Shown: positions 42,386-52,455 of the stretch, piece after piece | Layout of the letters: each line of letters begins with the position of its first letter | How positions within the stretch are numbered: the first letter of the stretch is position 1 | Assembly (NCBI GenBank): GCA_011620345.1 | Contig: WOZJ01000071.1 | Span: 16,580-80,579 of the forward strand | From: Nitrospirota bacterium | Lineage (GTDB): Bacteria; UBA2233 | Reading direction: 5' to 3' | Length of the DNA: 64,000 nt | Notes under the pieces: generated by a model | Told to the model about the DNA's origin: nothing | Database searches by the model: none | The model's input: only the letters and a program-made list of their open reading frames with translations | Position numbers and translations under genes: made by a program

Positions 42386-43311
42386 TGCGGACCAAAAGGG
42401 ATTATTTGACCTTAAGGGGCCTATCGAGACAGGAGCTGGATATGCTCCTAGACAGAAGCCTGCGCTTTAAAGAATTGAGAAGGCGCGTGAGGCGAGACGA
42501 CGTTCTTGCCGGGAAGGCCATTGCGATGGTGTTCGAAAAGCCAAGCCTAAGGACTCGGGTGAGCTTCGAGATCGCCGTTCAGGAGCTAGGCGGGATCGTG
42601 AGTTTTTTAGAAGAAGGGCAGGTCCAGCCGGGCAAGCGGGAGGCGTTTCTCGACATGGCCAGGACGCTCGAGCGCTACGCGGACGGGCTCGTTCTCAGGA
42701 CGTTTTCGCACGCCATCCAAGAAAGGGTTGCCCAGGCTGTGCAAATTCCTGTAATCAACGCGCTTTCCGAGAGTTCGCACCCTTGCCAGGGGCTTGCAGA
42801 CCTCTTGACGATCAAAGAGGCCCTCGGAGCCCTGGATGGCGTGAAGCTTGCCTTTTTGGGGGATGGCAACAACGTCGCCAAAACGCTCATGGAGGCCTGC
42901 TGCCGGTACAGGATCGACTTTCGGCTTGCCTCGCCCAAGGCGTTCTTTCCGGACAGCGAATTTCTGGAGAGCCTAAAGCCGGAGATGGCCGGAACGATGG
43001 TTCTGACAGAATCACTCGAGGAGGCGCTCGAAGGCGCAGACATTGTCTATACGGATGTTTGGGTAAGCATGGGTAAAGAGCCAGAAAAAGAGTTGAGGAG
43101 GCGAATCTTCTTAAAATACCAGCTCAACCTCAAGACGCTTCGGTTGGCCAAGCCGAATGCGAAGGTGATGCACTGCTTGCCCGCCGTCAGGGGGGAGGAA
43201 ATCACGTCGGAAGTCCTCGATTCCCCCTTCTCGATCGTCTTTGACCAAGCCGAGAACCGCCTGCATACGACGAAGGCGCTGCTCGAATTTTTTGTCGCGA
43301 ACCGACCCTAA
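42379..43311 (+). CDS. argF: ornithine carbamoyltransferase
   Basis: 310 residues with the carbamoyl-phosphate site [21 protein letters not shown] and the ornithine-side [11 protein letters not shown]. It makes citrulline from ornithine. The start overlaps the end of argD; a second ATG at 42385 is two codons later. Confidence 0.95.
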   Translation: MLMRTKRDYLTLRGLSRQELDMLLDRSLRFKELRRRVRRDDVLAGKAIAMVFEKPSLRTRVSFEIAVQELGGIVSFLEEGQVQPGKREAFLDMARTLERYADGLVLRTFSHAIQERVAQAVQIPVINALSESSHPCQGLADLLTIKEALGALDGVKLAFLGDGNNVAKTLMEACCRYRIDFRLASPKAFFPDSEFLESLKPEMAGTMVLTESLEEALEGADIVYTDVWVSMGKEPEKELRRRIFLKYQLNLKTLRLAKPNAKVMHCLPAVRGEEITSEVLDSPFSIVFDQAENRLHTTKALLEFFVANRP

Positions 43312-43322
43312 AAGGAGAAACT

Positions 43323-44537
43323 ATGGGAAGCGAACGCCAAAAGGTCGTGCTGGCCTACTCGGGTGGGCTGGATACTTCGGTTATCCTCAAATGGCTCATT
43401 GAAGAAAAAGGGCTTGAGGTAATCGCATTCGTGGCCGACGTCGGCCAAGAGGAGGACCTGGAGGCCATCCAAAAAAAAGCGTATGCCACCGGGGCTTCCA
43501 AGGTGTACGTTGCCGATGTAAAAGAAGAGTTCGCCCAGAACTTTGCCTTCCCGATCCTTCGGGCCAACGCTGTCTACGAGGGGGGATATTTCCTCGGCAC
43601 CTCGATCGCCAGGCCCTTGATTGCCAAGGAACAGCTTGTGGTTGCGCATAAGGAGGGGGCGACGTACGTCTCCCATGGAGCGACGGGCAAGGGCAACGAC
43701 CAGGTCCGTTTCGAGCTCACCTACTACGCGCTCGACCCGAGGATCAAGGTGATTGCGCCGTGGAGGGAGTGGGATCTGACTTCTCGCACGCGCTTGCTCG
43801 AGTACGCCAAGACCTACAACATCCCAATTTCGCTCACGGCGGGAAAGGCCTATTCGATCGATAAAAACCTCTTGCATGTCAGCTACGAGGCGGGCGAGCT
43901 GGAGGACCCCTGGCAGGAGCCGAACGAGGCGATGTTCTCGCTTACCGTTTCTTTAGAGCAAGCGCCGGAACTGCCCGCAAGCGTGATCATTGCCTTCGAG
44001 GGGGGGAACCCCGTGGCCGTCGACGGCAAACGGCTTAGCCCTTACAACCTGATCCAGACGCTCAACAGGCTTGGCGGGGCGCATGGCGTGGGCCGTGCCG
44101 ACATGGTCGAGAACCGTTTCATAGGCATGAAGAGCCGAGGGGTGTACGAATCCCCCGGGATGGCCCTCCTGCATGCGGCCAAAAGGGCGCTCGAAGGGCT
44201 GACGATGGACCGGGAAGTCATGCACCTAAGGGATGGCCTGATTCCCAAGTATGCCGAGCTCGTCTACAACGGGTTTTGGTTTGCCCCGGAGAGGGAGGCG
44301 TTACAGGCGTTTTTTGACCATACCCAAAAGGACGTGACCGGAGAAGTACGGCTTAAGCTTTTCAAAGGCGGAGTCCATGTCGTAGGCAGACGCTCCGAAA
44401 AGGCCCTTTACGACCCTAAAATCGCCACCTTCGAGGGCGTCGAGGGGTTTGAGCCAAAAGACTCCGAGGGCTTTATCCGCATCCATGCGCTTCGCTTGAA
44501 AATCCGCGCCCTTCGAATGGGGATACCTGAGGCATGA
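43323..44537 (+). CDS. argG: argininosuccinate synthase
   Basis: 404 residues, the usual length. The ATP-pyrophosphatase loop is [10 protein letters not shown], and [15 protein letters not shown] and [20 protein letters not shown] are family signatures. It joins citrulline and aspartate. AAAGGAG precedes the ATG. Confidence 0.96.
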   Translation: MGSERQKVVLAYSGGLDTSVILKWLIEEKGLEVIAFVADVGQEEDLEAIQKKAYATGASKVYVADVKEEFAQNFAFPILRANAVYEGGYFLGTSIARPLIAKEQLVVAHKEGATYVSHGATGKGNDQVRFELTYYALDPRIKVIAPWREWDLTSRTRLLEYAKTYNIPISLTAGKAYSIDKNLLHVSYEAGELEDPWQEPNEAMFSLTVSLEQAPELPASVIIAFEGGNPVAVDGKRLSPYNLIQTLNRLGGAHGVGRADMVENRFIGMKSRGVYESPGMALLHAAKRALEGLTMDREVMHLRDGLIPKYAELVYNGFWFAPEREALQAFFDHTQKDVTGEVRLKLFKGGVHVVGRRSEKALYDPKIATFEGVEGFEPKDSEGFIRIHALRLKIRALRMGIPEA

Positions 44538-45919
44538 AGAAGCCCTGGGGTGCTCGGTTTACAGAACCGCTCGACCAAGACGTGCTTGCGTTTACAAGCT
44601 CGATTCCGATCGACACGGCCTTGTACCGGCAGGACATCTTTGGGAGCATTGCACACGTTCGAATGCTTGCAAAAGTCGGGCTGATTACCCAAGAGGAACG
44701 TGCCGAGCTCGTGCAAGCGCTGGAGGCCATCCTTCAAGACATCGATGCGGGTGTTTTTGGGTTTGGCCCCGAGCAAGAAGACGTTCACATGGCGATCGAA
44801 GAAGAGCTGACACGCCGGTTGGGGGAGCTCGCTCATAAGCTCCATACGGCCAGATCCAGGAATGACCAGGTTGTCCTGGATTTGGCGTTGTTCCTGAAAG
44901 AGGCAATCCAAAGGGTGCTCAGCGCGCTTAAGGGCTACCGCGTCCAGCTCTTAACGCTTGCATCCTTGCACACCGAAACCCCGATACCCGCGTTTACGCA
45001 CATGAGGCCGGCGCAGAACGTTTCGCTCGCACACTACCTGCTTGCGTTCTATGAGCTGGCTAAAAAAGACCAGGCGCGTTTCCAGCGGGCGAGCGAGGGG
45101 CTAGCGGTATGCCCGATCGGCTCCGGTGCGCTGGGCGGATCAGACCTGCCCATCGATAGATTTTACGAAGCGACCCTCCTTGGGTTTGACATGCCGACGC
45201 CAAACAGCCTCGAGAGCGTTTCGACCCGAGATGTGCTTTTGGATTTCTTGTACGCCGTGGCGACAGGATTCGTCAGCCTAAGCCGGCTTGCGGAAGATTT
45301 TATTCTTTTTTCGTCCCCCGCATACGGCTTTTTTGCCTTCCCAGACCGCTATTGTACGGGCTCCTCGCTCATGCCCCACAAAAAGAACCCCGACGTGCTC
45401 GAACTCATCCGCGGGAGGGCCTCGCTTGCCGTCTCGAGCCTTTCTGGCCTGCTCACCCTTTTCAAGGGCCTGCCCATGGGCTACAACCGGGACATGCAAG
45501 AAGACAAAAGGCATCTTTTCGCCTCCTATCCGGTCTACGAAGAAAGCCTTCGGATGACGACCGCCCTGATCGGCGGGATGGAAGTCAACCTCGAGCGTTT
45601 GGAGGCAATGGCCTCAGACCCTTGCCTTGGATGTGTCGATTTGGTCGAATTCCTCGTGAAAAAGGGCATGGCCTTCAGGAAAGCCTACGAGCTCGTGGGC
45701 GGGATCGTCAAAGCGTGCGAGGCCTCCGGCAAGAGCTTGGCAAACCTTACGCTGGACGAGCTTAGGCAATTTAGCGGGCTTTTTGACGAGTCGGCGCTTA
45801 CGCTCTTTTCTCCCATGGCCCAGCTGCGGGCACGCCAAAGCTACGGCTCGCCATCTCCAAGGGCCGTCCGTCATCAAATTGAAACTGCAGCGTGCAATGA
45901 GGGCATCCGGCTCGCTTAG
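44534..45919 (+). CDS. argH: argininosuccinate lyase
   Basis: 461 residues. The fumarase/aspartase-superfamily signature [13 protein letters not shown] is intact, with [13 protein letters not shown] and SRNDQV upstream. It releases arginine and fumarate, the last step of the pathway. ATGA overlap with argG; the 3' end overlaps the lipoprotein gene by 23 bases. Confidence 0.96.
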   Translation: MKKPWGARFTEPLDQDVLAFTSSIPIDTALYRQDIFGSIAHVRMLAKVGLITQEERAELVQALEAILQDIDAGVFGFGPEQEDVHMAIEEELTRRLGELAHKLHTARSRNDQVVLDLALFLKEAIQRVLSALKGYRVQLLTLASLHTETPIPAFTHMRPAQNVSLAHYLLAFYELAKKDQARFQRASEGLAVCPIGSGALGGSDLPIDRFYEATLLGFDMPTPNSLESVSTRDVLLDFLYAVATGFVSLSRLAEDFILFSSPAYGFFAFPDRYCTGSSLMPHKKNPDVLELIRGRASLAVSSLSGLLTLFKGLPMGYNRDMQEDKRHLFASYPVYEESLRMTTALIGGMEVNLERLEAMASDPCLGCVDLVEFLVKKGMAFRKAYELVGGIVKACEASGKSLANLTLDELRQFSGLFDESALTLFSPMAQLRARQSYGSPSPRAVRHQIETAACNEGIRLA

Positions 45920-46937
45920 CGCCGGACTTGCCGCGCTTTGGCTTGTCCTGGCCGTTTTTCAAGGCTGTGGCAAGAAGGGCCCCGTTGTGGCCCCTCAAAA
46001 GGCGAAGGTTGTCTTGAAAGACGTCAGGCTTGAGGTTCGAGAGGCCAAGGTGCAGATAACGTTTCGCCCGCCTATGGGGCTTATCTACCTCTCTAGCGGG
46101 GGGACGATCGTGGCCTATGAGCTCGTAAGACAGGAGGCACGGGCCGAAGAAGCGCTCGCAAGAGCCAGATGGCAGCCCGTAGTGCGACGTGGCGCCCTGG
46201 AAGGCACTGGGGTCTTGCCAGAGTATACCTTCCTAGACGAAGCGCTCCGTCCTTTTTGGGCGTACCGCTACAAGGTCAGGGCTTACAATGAAGAGGGCTT
46301 CAGCGAGTTTGAAAGTCCCGCGCTGGAGTTGACCTACCTGCCACCTCCGCCGCCCCCAAAGATCCAGCGCATGGAGGCGGGCGATGGCCTGATCGAGGTT
46401 GTGCTTTCTTACCCTGAGGGCGTGAGCGAACGCGCGCGCTACCACCTATACCTCTTCGAGGCGGGCAAGCCCGCTCCAAAATCGCCCACCGCCATTCTTT
46501 CTGGGCCCGGACTCTCCTACACGTTCAGAGGGCTCAAGAACAAAACCCCCTATACACTGATCGCCCGGTCCGCCCTGCTGTCCGGAAGCGTCTGGATCGA
46601 AGGAAAGAGTTCGGAGGCCGCCATGGCCACGCCCAAAGACGTTGTTCCGCCCTCTCCCCCATCGAGCCTTCAGGCCGTTCTCACTCAAAACGGGGTTCAA
46701 CTCTTCTGGGACTCCTCAAAAGAACCGGATGTTTCCGGGTATAGGGTATACCGAAGCGAAGGCAAGGGAGAATTCGCGCCTTTGAACGAAACGCCGCTTC
46801 CTGCGGTAAGTTATCTGGATACCGGCGTCGTTTTTGGCTCAAGGTATCGCTATCGCATCGTGGCCTTGGACGAGGCGGGAAACGCCTCCGAGCCTAGTGG
46901 CACGGTCTCCGTCGTCTTTACAAAACCCCAGAGGTAA
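45897..46937 (+). CDS. lipoprotein with LptM-like N-terminus and fibronectin type III domains
   Basis: 346 residues. The signal peptide ends in LAVFQGC and the mature protein would begin CGKKGPV, which matches the short conserved start of LptM/YifL lipoproteins (CGxKGPL). Two Fn3-like modules follow: a less regular one at about 50-230 and a clear one at about 245-340 (PSSLQAVLTQNGVQLFWD, VSGYRVYRSEG, YRIVALDEAGNASEP). In E. coli yifL also lies next to dapF, and lipoproteins commonly sit between argH and lysA in related operons. LptM helps mature the LptD LPS translocon; whether this larger protein does so is inference. The start overlaps argH. Confidence 0.8.
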   Translation: MRASGSLSAGLAALWLVLAVFQGCGKKGPVVAPQKAKVVLKDVRLEVREAKVQITFRPPMGLIYLSSGGTIVAYELVRQEARAEEALARARWQPVVRRGALEGTGVLPEYTFLDEALRPFWAYRYKVRAYNEEGFSEFESPALELTYLPPPPPPKIQRMEAGDGLIEVVLSYPEGVSERARYHLYLFEAGKPAPKSPTAILSGPGLSYTFRGLKNKTPYTLIARSALLSGSVWIEGKSSEAAMATPKDVVPPSPPSSLQAVLTQNGVQLFWDSSKEPDVSGYRVYRSEGKGEFAPLNETPLPAVSYLDTGVVFGSRYRYRIVALDEAGNASEPSGTVSVVFTKPQR

Positions 46938-46941
46938 GCCA

Positions 46942-48240
46942 ATGAACTACTTTCGATACTCAGGCGACACGCTCGCTTGCGAGGATGTCGGCATCGAACA
47001 GCTGGCACAAAAGTACGGAACCCCCCTGTACGTCTATTCGTTGGGGACGATCAAAAGGCATTACCGCGTATTTGACAGGGCATTTGAGGGCATAGACCAC
47101 CTTGTATGCTACGCAATCAAGGCAAACCCTACGCTTGCCTTGGTCTATCTTCTGGCCAAGATGGGTGCAGGCGCGGACATCGTCTCCAAAGGCGAGCTGT
47201 TCCTCGCCCTCAAGGCGGGAATTCCGGCGGAGCGCATCGTGTTCTCGGGCGTCGGGAAAACGCCGGAGGAGATCAAGGACGCCCTCGAGGTCGGGATATT
47301 GATGTTCAACGTCGAGTCGCTCTCGGAATTAGAGGTAATCGCCGACGTTGCAGGACGCTTGGGAAAAAAGGCCCCCGTAAGCTTTCGCGTAAACCCGGAC
47401 GTGGACCCAAAGACCCACCCTTACGTGGCCACGGGGCTTAAAACGAGCAAGTTCGGTATTCCGATGGGCTCAGCCCTCGAGGCCTACAAACGGGCGATGG
47501 AGCTGCCAAGCCTCGAAATCGTCGGGATCGATTGCCATATCGGTTCGCAGCTCATCAATCTGGGGCCGATCAAGGAGGCGATGTTGCGCCTCAAGGCGCT
47601 CTTGAACGAGCTTAAGGCGCTTGGCGCGAAGCTGCGCTACCTGGATGTAGGCGGCGGGCTTGGGATCCGCTATGACCAAGAAGAACCCCCAGAGCCATCC
47701 ACCTACGCGGAAACGATCCAGGCGGCGCTAAGAGGGATCGAGAGCGAGGAGTCGGCAAAGCAAACGCTCATTCTGGAGCCAGGCAGGGTCATCGTTGGAA
47801 ACGCCGGGGTTCTCGTCACCCGCGTGCTATACACAAAGTCGCAGGAAGGCAAGCGCTTCGTTGTCGTGGATGCTGGCATGAACGACCTGATCCGCCCGGC
47901 ATTGTACGGCTCGTTCCAGCGGATCGAAAAAGTGAAAAAAACCGGCGCGCCCGTGCAAAAGGCCGACATCGTCGGGCCGGTGTGTGAATCTGGTGATTTT
48001 TTTGCCAAAGACAGAGAAATCGAAGGCGTCAAAGAGGGTGATTTGCTCGCCATTTTCGGGGCCGGAGCCTATGGCATCGCGATGGCTTCCAATTACAACA
48101 TGAGGCCCAAACCTGCCCAGGTTGGGGTTCTTGGGAAAGGCGAGGCGCTTTTATCCAAAAGGCAGACCCTCGAAGAGCTTATCCAAGATGAGGTTGTCCC
48201 GATGGCGCTCTTGGAAGAAAAGGAGGGCGTTCAGCCGTGA
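46942..48240 (+). CDS. lysA: diaminopimelate decarboxylase
   Basis: 432 residues, fold III PLP enzyme. The PLP Lys lies in CYAIKANPTLAL, with GADIVSKGEL, HIGSQ, EPGRVIVGNAGVL and the C-terminal CESGDFFAKDR. It makes lysine from meso-diaminopimelate. AGAGG precedes the ATG at 46942. A longer reading frame extends back into the lipoprotein gene and is rejected. Confidence 0.96.
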   Translation: MNYFRYSGDTLACEDVGIEQLAQKYGTPLYVYSLGTIKRHYRVFDRAFEGIDHLVCYAIKANPTLALVYLLAKMGAGADIVSKGELFLALKAGIPAERIVFSGVGKTPEEIKDALEVGILMFNVESLSELEVIADVAGRLGKKAPVSFRVNPDVDPKTHPYVATGLKTSKFGIPMGSALEAYKRAMELPSLEIVGIDCHIGSQLINLGPIKEAMLRLKALLNELKALGAKLRYLDVGGGLGIRYDQEEPPEPSTYAETIQAALRGIESEESAKQTLILEPGRVIVGNAGVLVTRVLYTKSQEGKRFVVVDAGMNDLIRPALYGSFQRIEKVKKTGAPVQKADIVGPVCESGDFFAKDREIEGVKEGDLLAIFGAGAYGIAMASNYNMRPKPAQVGVLGKGEALLSKRQTLEELIQDEVVPMALLEEKEGVQP

Positions 48241-49106
48241 TCGTTCCGTTCGTCAAGATGCACGGGGCGGGGAATGACTTCGTAGTCATAGATGTGGTTC
48301 GCGACGAATCGTTAAGAGTGCTCGACTGGGGTCGGCTTTCCAGCACGCTGCTCGACCGGCGATTCGGGATCGGAGCCGATCAGTTGCTTGTCCTCGAGCC
48401 GCCCGCCCTCAAAGACGCCGCCGTAAAGATGCGTATCTTCAACCCAGACGGCTCAGAGGTGGAAATGTGTGGCAACGGCATCCGCTGTGCGGCGCTTTAC
48501 TGCAAGCGGTTTTTGGGCGTTCAGGGGGAGCGGTTCGGCGTGGAGACGCTCTCGGGCATCGTCGTTCCCAGCATCGAAGGGGATGAGGTTGCCGTCGACA
48601 TGGGGCTGCCCATCCTGGAGGCCGAGCGTGTCCCAACAATCGCAAAGGGGCGTGTGGCAGGGATGCCTTTAGAGGTCTCAGGTCGGCAGTTTCTCATCCA
48701 TGCCGTTTCCATGGGCAATCCCCACTGCGTCATCGAAGTGGCGGACGATGAAGGGCTTATGATGGCAGAGACTTTTGGCCCGAAGATCGAAAGGCACCCC
48801 TTTTTCCCTAATCGAACGAACGTGGAGTTCGTACGCGTTTTACGCCCAGACCTGGCGAAAGTGCGCGTCTGGGAGCGTGGGGCCGGGCTTACGCTCGCGT
48901 GCGGGTCCGGGGCGTGTGCCGTGGCCGTCGCGCTTCGGCTTGCCGGAAGGCTCGCTCCAGAGGTGGCTCTAGAGCTGCCCGGCGGCACGCTGTTTGTCCG
49001 CTACCAAGGGCTTGGGGAGCACGTGTTCCTCAAGGGCCCGGCGGTGTTCGTGTTCGAGGGAAGGTATCCCTTAACCCCTAGCGCAGGAGAAGAGCGATAT
49101 GTTTGA
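48237..49106 (+). CDS. dapF: diaminopimelate epimerase
   Basis: 289 residues. The two catalytic Cys are in EMCGNGIRCAALY and TLACGSGACAVAVAL, and the start is FVKMHGAGNDFVVID. It converts LL- to meso-diaminopimelate, the substrate of LysA and a peptidoglycan precursor. The GTG overlaps the lysA stop by four bases. Confidence 0.96.
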   Translation: MIVPFVKMHGAGNDFVVIDVVRDESLRVLDWGRLSSTLLDRRFGIGADQLLVLEPPALKDAAVKMRIFNPDGSEVEMCGNGIRCAALYCKRFLGVQGERFGVETLSGIVVPSIEGDEVAVDMGLPILEAERVPTIAKGRVAGMPLEVSGRQFLIHAVSMGNPHCVIEVADDEGLMMAETFGPKIERHPFFPNRTNVEFVRVLRPDLAKVRVWERGAGLTLACGSGACAVAVALRLAGRLAPEVALELPGGTLFVRYQGLGEHVFLKGPAVFVFEGRYPLTPSAGEERYV

Positions 49107-49971
49107 AGGAACGATGGTGGCCCTCGTCACCCCCTTTCGCAACGGCAGCCTCGACATCGCGCGTTTGAGGGCCTTGACGGCCAAGATGGTCGATGCCGGA
49201 GTCGATACGATCGTCCCAACGGGAACGACAGGAGAGTCGGCCACGCTAAACCACGAAGAGCACCTAGCCGTCATACGCCACGTAATCGAAGAAGCGAAAG
49301 GCAAGGCCAAGGTACTCGCCGGCACGGGCTCGAATGCCACCCACGAGGCCATTGCGCTGACCCGCGCGGCCAAGGAGGCGGGCGCCGATGGGGCACTTTT
49401 GATCTCACCGTACTACAACAAGCCCACGCAAGAGGGCCTTTACCAGCACTTCGCCCTAGTGGCCAAAGAGGTGTCGCTCCCGATCGTGCTGTACAACATC
49501 CCGGGCAGGACGGCCGTCAAGATCGAAACGGAGACGCTTGCCAGGTTATCGAAGATCCCGAACATCGTGGGCGTGAAGGATTCTACGGGCAGCCTCGAGA
49601 CCGTCATGGATTCCATAAACGCATGCAGGGCAGGTTTTGAGGTTTACTCCGGCGAGGATGGGCTTAACGTCCCCATCCTGGCCGTAGGCGGCCATGGCGT
49701 TGTCTCTGTTTTGGGCAACCTCATGCCCAAAGAACTGGTTCGCATGGTTCGCCTCGCGCTTTCGGGAAACATCGCCGAAGCGGCCGCCCTTCAAAGACAA
49801 TACCTGCCGCTAATCCATGCCCTGTTCTTTGAGACGAACCCCATTCCCATCAAGGCCGCTCTCGCGCTTGTGGGCGAAATCGAAGAAGAGTACAGGCTTC
49901 CTTTAGTGCCAATGTCCGAACAAAATAAGCGTCGGCTGAAAGAAGAAATGGAGAGGGCCGGTCTTTTATGA
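49099..49971 (+). CDS. dapA: 4-hydroxy-tetrahydrodipicolinate synthase
   Basis: 290 residues, TIM-barrel class I aldolase. VPTGTTGESATLNHEEH, the Tyr in YYNKPTQEGLYQHF and the Schiff-base Lys in VGVKDSTGSLE are intact. It condenses pyruvate with aspartate semialdehyde. The start overlaps dapF by eight bases. Confidence 0.96.
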   Translation: MFEGTMVALVTPFRNGSLDIARLRALTAKMVDAGVDTIVPTGTTGESATLNHEEHLAVIRHVIEEAKGKAKVLAGTGSNATHEAIALTRAAKEAGADGALLISPYYNKPTQEGLYQHFALVAKEVSLPIVLYNIPGRTAVKIETETLARLSKIPNIVGVKDSTGSLETVMDSINACRAGFEVYSGEDGLNVPILAVGGHGVVSVLGNLMPKELVRMVRLALSGNIAEAAALQRQYLPLIHALFFETNPIPIKAALALVGEIEEEYRLPLVPMSEQNKRRLKEEMERAGLL

Positions 49972-50762
49972 GCGTCCCGTTAAAGCTTACGCTGTTCGGG
50001 GCAAACGGCCGTATGGGCAAGGAGCTCAGGGCTCTTATTAAGGAAGACCCGGGGCTTGCGTACGCATGCGGGATCGACCGGCAAGAGACGATCGAACAAG
50101 GCATGCCTCCTCAAGAAGAAAAGACCCTTCCCCTGTCTGAGGGCCTTCGAGAACCTACCGATGTCGTGATCGATTTTAGCCAGCCCAGCGCCTTCATGGA
50201 ACTTTTGGGCGCTCTCAGATCCAGGCCCATAGCGCTGGTTTCCGGGACGACGGGCCTTCTTGAGGGGCATCGCCAAGAGATCCGCGGGCTTTCAAGGAGC
50301 GTTCCCGTAGTTTGGGCATCCAACTTTTCAAAGCTTGGCAACCTCATGGTTTTTCTCGCCGGGGAAATCGCGAGGATCGCGGATGCCGAAGACTTGGAAA
50401 TCTTGGAGGCTCACCACAAAGGGAAAAAAGACGCCCCCTCCGGTACCGCCCTGTCTTTGTTTGAGGCGCTTAAGCAGAAAAACCCGAGCTTAAGGCCAGT
50501 ATTTTCCAGGCATGGCGATGGGATGAAAAGGGCCGAAGGGGAAGTTGCTATCCTAGCGGTTCGAGGTGGGGACGTGGTTGGAGACCATACCCTGTTTTGC
50601 TTTGGGGAGGGAGAACGGTTAGAACTGACCCATAGGGCGCAATCTAGAAGGGCATTCGCAAAAGGTGCGCTCCTAGCTGCCAGCTGGATCCACGGCAAAC
50701 CGCCAGGTATTTATACGATGGCCGATGTCCTAGGCCTTCCAAGCCTGACCAACAACGAGTAA
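49968..50762 (+). CDS. dapB: 4-hydroxy-tetrahydrodipicolinate reductase
   Basis: 264 residues. The nucleotide site is LFGANGRMGKEL and the substrate segment EAHHKGKKDAPSGTAL. It reduces the DapA product with NAD(P)H. ATGA overlap with dapA. Confidence 0.95.
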   Translation: MSVPLKLTLFGANGRMGKELRALIKEDPGLAYACGIDRQETIEQGMPPQEEKTLPLSEGLREPTDVVIDFSQPSAFMELLGALRSRPIALVSGTTGLLEGHRQEIRGLSRSVPVVWASNFSKLGNLMVFLAGEIARIADAEDLEILEAHHKGKKDAPSGTALSLFEALKQKNPSLRPVFSRHGDGMKRAEGEVAILAVRGGDVVGDHTLFCFGEGERLELTHRAQSRRAFAKGALLAASWIHGKPPGIYTMADVLGLPSLTNNE

Positions 50763-50776
50763 GCAGAGGGAATACG

Positions 50777-51937
50777 ATGGAAATACGCCTTTCCGAACGC
50801 CTCAGAAAGCTCCCGCCGTACTTGTTCCGAGAGGTCGACATGCTAAAACAAAAGGCCCGTCAGGAGGGAAAGAGCTTGATCGACCTGAGCATCGGCGATC
50901 CCGACATGCCGACCCCAGGGTTTATCGTGGAGGCCATGGCCGAGGCTATAAGGGACCCATCGAGCCACCGTTACCCCTCTTATGACGGGCTGACGGAGTT
51001 TCGCGAGGCTGTGGCCCAGTGGTACAACGAGCGCTTCGGGGTGGAGCTCGACCCAAAAAACGAAGTCGTCGCGTTGATCGGGTCCAAGGAGGGAATCGCC
51101 CACCTGCCGTTTGCACTCCTGGACCCTGGCGATGAGGTGCTCGTCCCGGACCCAGGCTACCCAGTGTACACGCAAGCCTCAATCTTGGCGGATGCAATCC
51201 CGAAGCCCTTCCCGCTTACATGGGAGTACGGCTTTTTGCCGAAAATGGAAGTGCTCGAGGCTGCGGCAGGCCCTAAAACAAGGCTTATCTACTTGAACTA
51301 CCCGAACAACCCGACCGCGGCCAGGGCTCCCCTCGGGTTTTTCGAGGAGGTGGCGGCCTGGGCCAAGGTCAAAGGGATCGTTATCGCCCACGATGCCGCC
51401 TACAGCGAGGTTTTCTTGGATCCCCCAACCCATAGCTTTTTGCAGGCATACGGCGCCAAAGAGGTAGGCGTAGAGTTCCATTCGCTCTCGAAGACGTTTA
51501 GCATGACAGGCTGGCGGGTTGGGTTTTGCGTAGGAAACGCTTCCGTATTGAAGGCCCTTGTCCAGGTAAAAAGCAACATCGATTCGGGGGTGTTCGAGGC
51601 GATACAGAGGGCCGGGATCGTCGCCTTACGAAACGCAAAGCACGCCTCGCGCGCGATCGCTTTGGTGTACGCCCAAAGAAGGAAGCAAGCGGTAGGACGC
51701 CTCAAGTCCGCCGGTATCGAGGTCTTTCCGTCGGATGCCACGTTCTACCTCTGGTGCAGGGTTCCGAAGGGCTCCGATTCCCGCGCCTTTGCAAAGCGCC
51801 TGATCGAGGAGAGCCAAGTCGTCGTCACCCCGGGCGTAGGGTTTGGCAGCATGGGAGAAGGGTTCTTCCGAATCAGCCTGACGGCCCCGGACGAAATGAT
51901 TTCAACAGGGGTCGAGCGCATCGTGCAAGCTTTTTGA
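50777..51937 (+). CDS. dapL: LL-diaminopimelate aminotransferase
   Basis: 386 residues, class I/II PLP aminotransferase with IDLSIGDPDMPTP, NYPNNPTAA and the PLP Lys in HSLSKTFSMTGWRVGF. Placement directly after dapB, and the absence of dapD and dapE here, support the one-step aminotransferase route from tetrahydrodipicolinate to LL-diaminopimelate. AGAGGGAAT precedes the ATG. A general aspartate-type aminotransferase cannot be fully excluded. Confidence 0.88.
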   Translation: MEIRLSERLRKLPPYLFREVDMLKQKARQEGKSLIDLSIGDPDMPTPGFIVEAMAEAIRDPSSHRYPSYDGLTEFREAVAQWYNERFGVELDPKNEVVALIGSKEGIAHLPFALLDPGDEVLVPDPGYPVYTQASILADAIPKPFPLTWEYGFLPKMEVLEAAAGPKTRLIYLNYPNNPTAARAPLGFFEEVAAWAKVKGIVIAHDAAYSEVFLDPPTHSFLQAYGAKEVGVEFHSLSKTFSMTGWRVGFCVGNASVLKALVQVKSNIDSGVFEAIQRAGIVALRNAKHASRAIALVYAQRRKQAVGRLKSAGIEVFPSDATFYLWCRVPKGSDSRAFAKRLIEESQVVVTPGVGFGSMGEGFFRISLTAPDEMISTGVERIVQAF

Positions 51938-51946
51938 GGCTGCCAG

Positions 51947-52444
51947 GTGGAGGAAGTCTACCTCGGCGTGGGCTCCAACATCCCGCCGCGGTTCCAGTGG
52001 GTCGGGGTTGGGCTTGGCTGGCTCTTGAAGGAAGGGGCCATCCAGGGGCCGGTTTTTTCACGGGCCTACATAAGCAGCCCCTGGGGGGAGGGGAGCTTTG
52101 GCGAGGCGTACGTAAACCTAGTGCTTCGAGCAATGACCCCGTTGGCCCCGGAACCCTTGCTCGACGCGCTGAAACGTGCCGAGCGTGTTGCCGGAAGAAA
52201 AGAAGCCTCCAAGAACGCCCCAAGAGAGCTTGATCTGGATATTCTTTTGTACGGTGCACGGATCATAAAGACCTCGAAGCTTGAGGTTCCGCATCCAAGA
52301 ATCCCTAGGAGGCGCTTTGTCCTGGAGCCTATGGCAGATTTAAACCCTGGGCTTGTGCATCCAGGTCTCAACCGGCCTATTCGTTCGCTCCTTGCTTTGT
52401 GCCCCGATTCGGGCTTAGTCCTTCCTTTGTTCTGTAAGCGATAA
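51947..52444 (+). CDS. folK: 2-amino-4-hydroxy-6-hydroxymethyldihydropteridine pyrophosphokinase
   Basis: 165 residues. The start YLGVGSNI, SSPWGEGSFGEAYVN and the signature RELDLDILLYG, followed by VPHPRIPRRRFVLEPM, are the HPPK hallmarks. It makes the pterin pyrophosphate for folate synthesis. It starts at the GTG at 51947, nine bases after dapL. The link to the methylene-THF-using TrmFO in the same run is probably incidental. Confidence 0.94.
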   Translation: MEEVYLGVGSNIPPRFQWVGVGLGWLLKEGAIQGPVFSRAYISSPWGEGSFGEAYVNLVLRAMTPLAPEPLLDALKRAERVAGRKEASKNAPRELDLDILLYGARIIKTSKLEVPHPRIPRRRFVLEPMADLNPGLVHPGLNRPIRSLLALCPDSGLVLPLFCKR

Positions 52445-52455
52445 AGAGACTTGCC

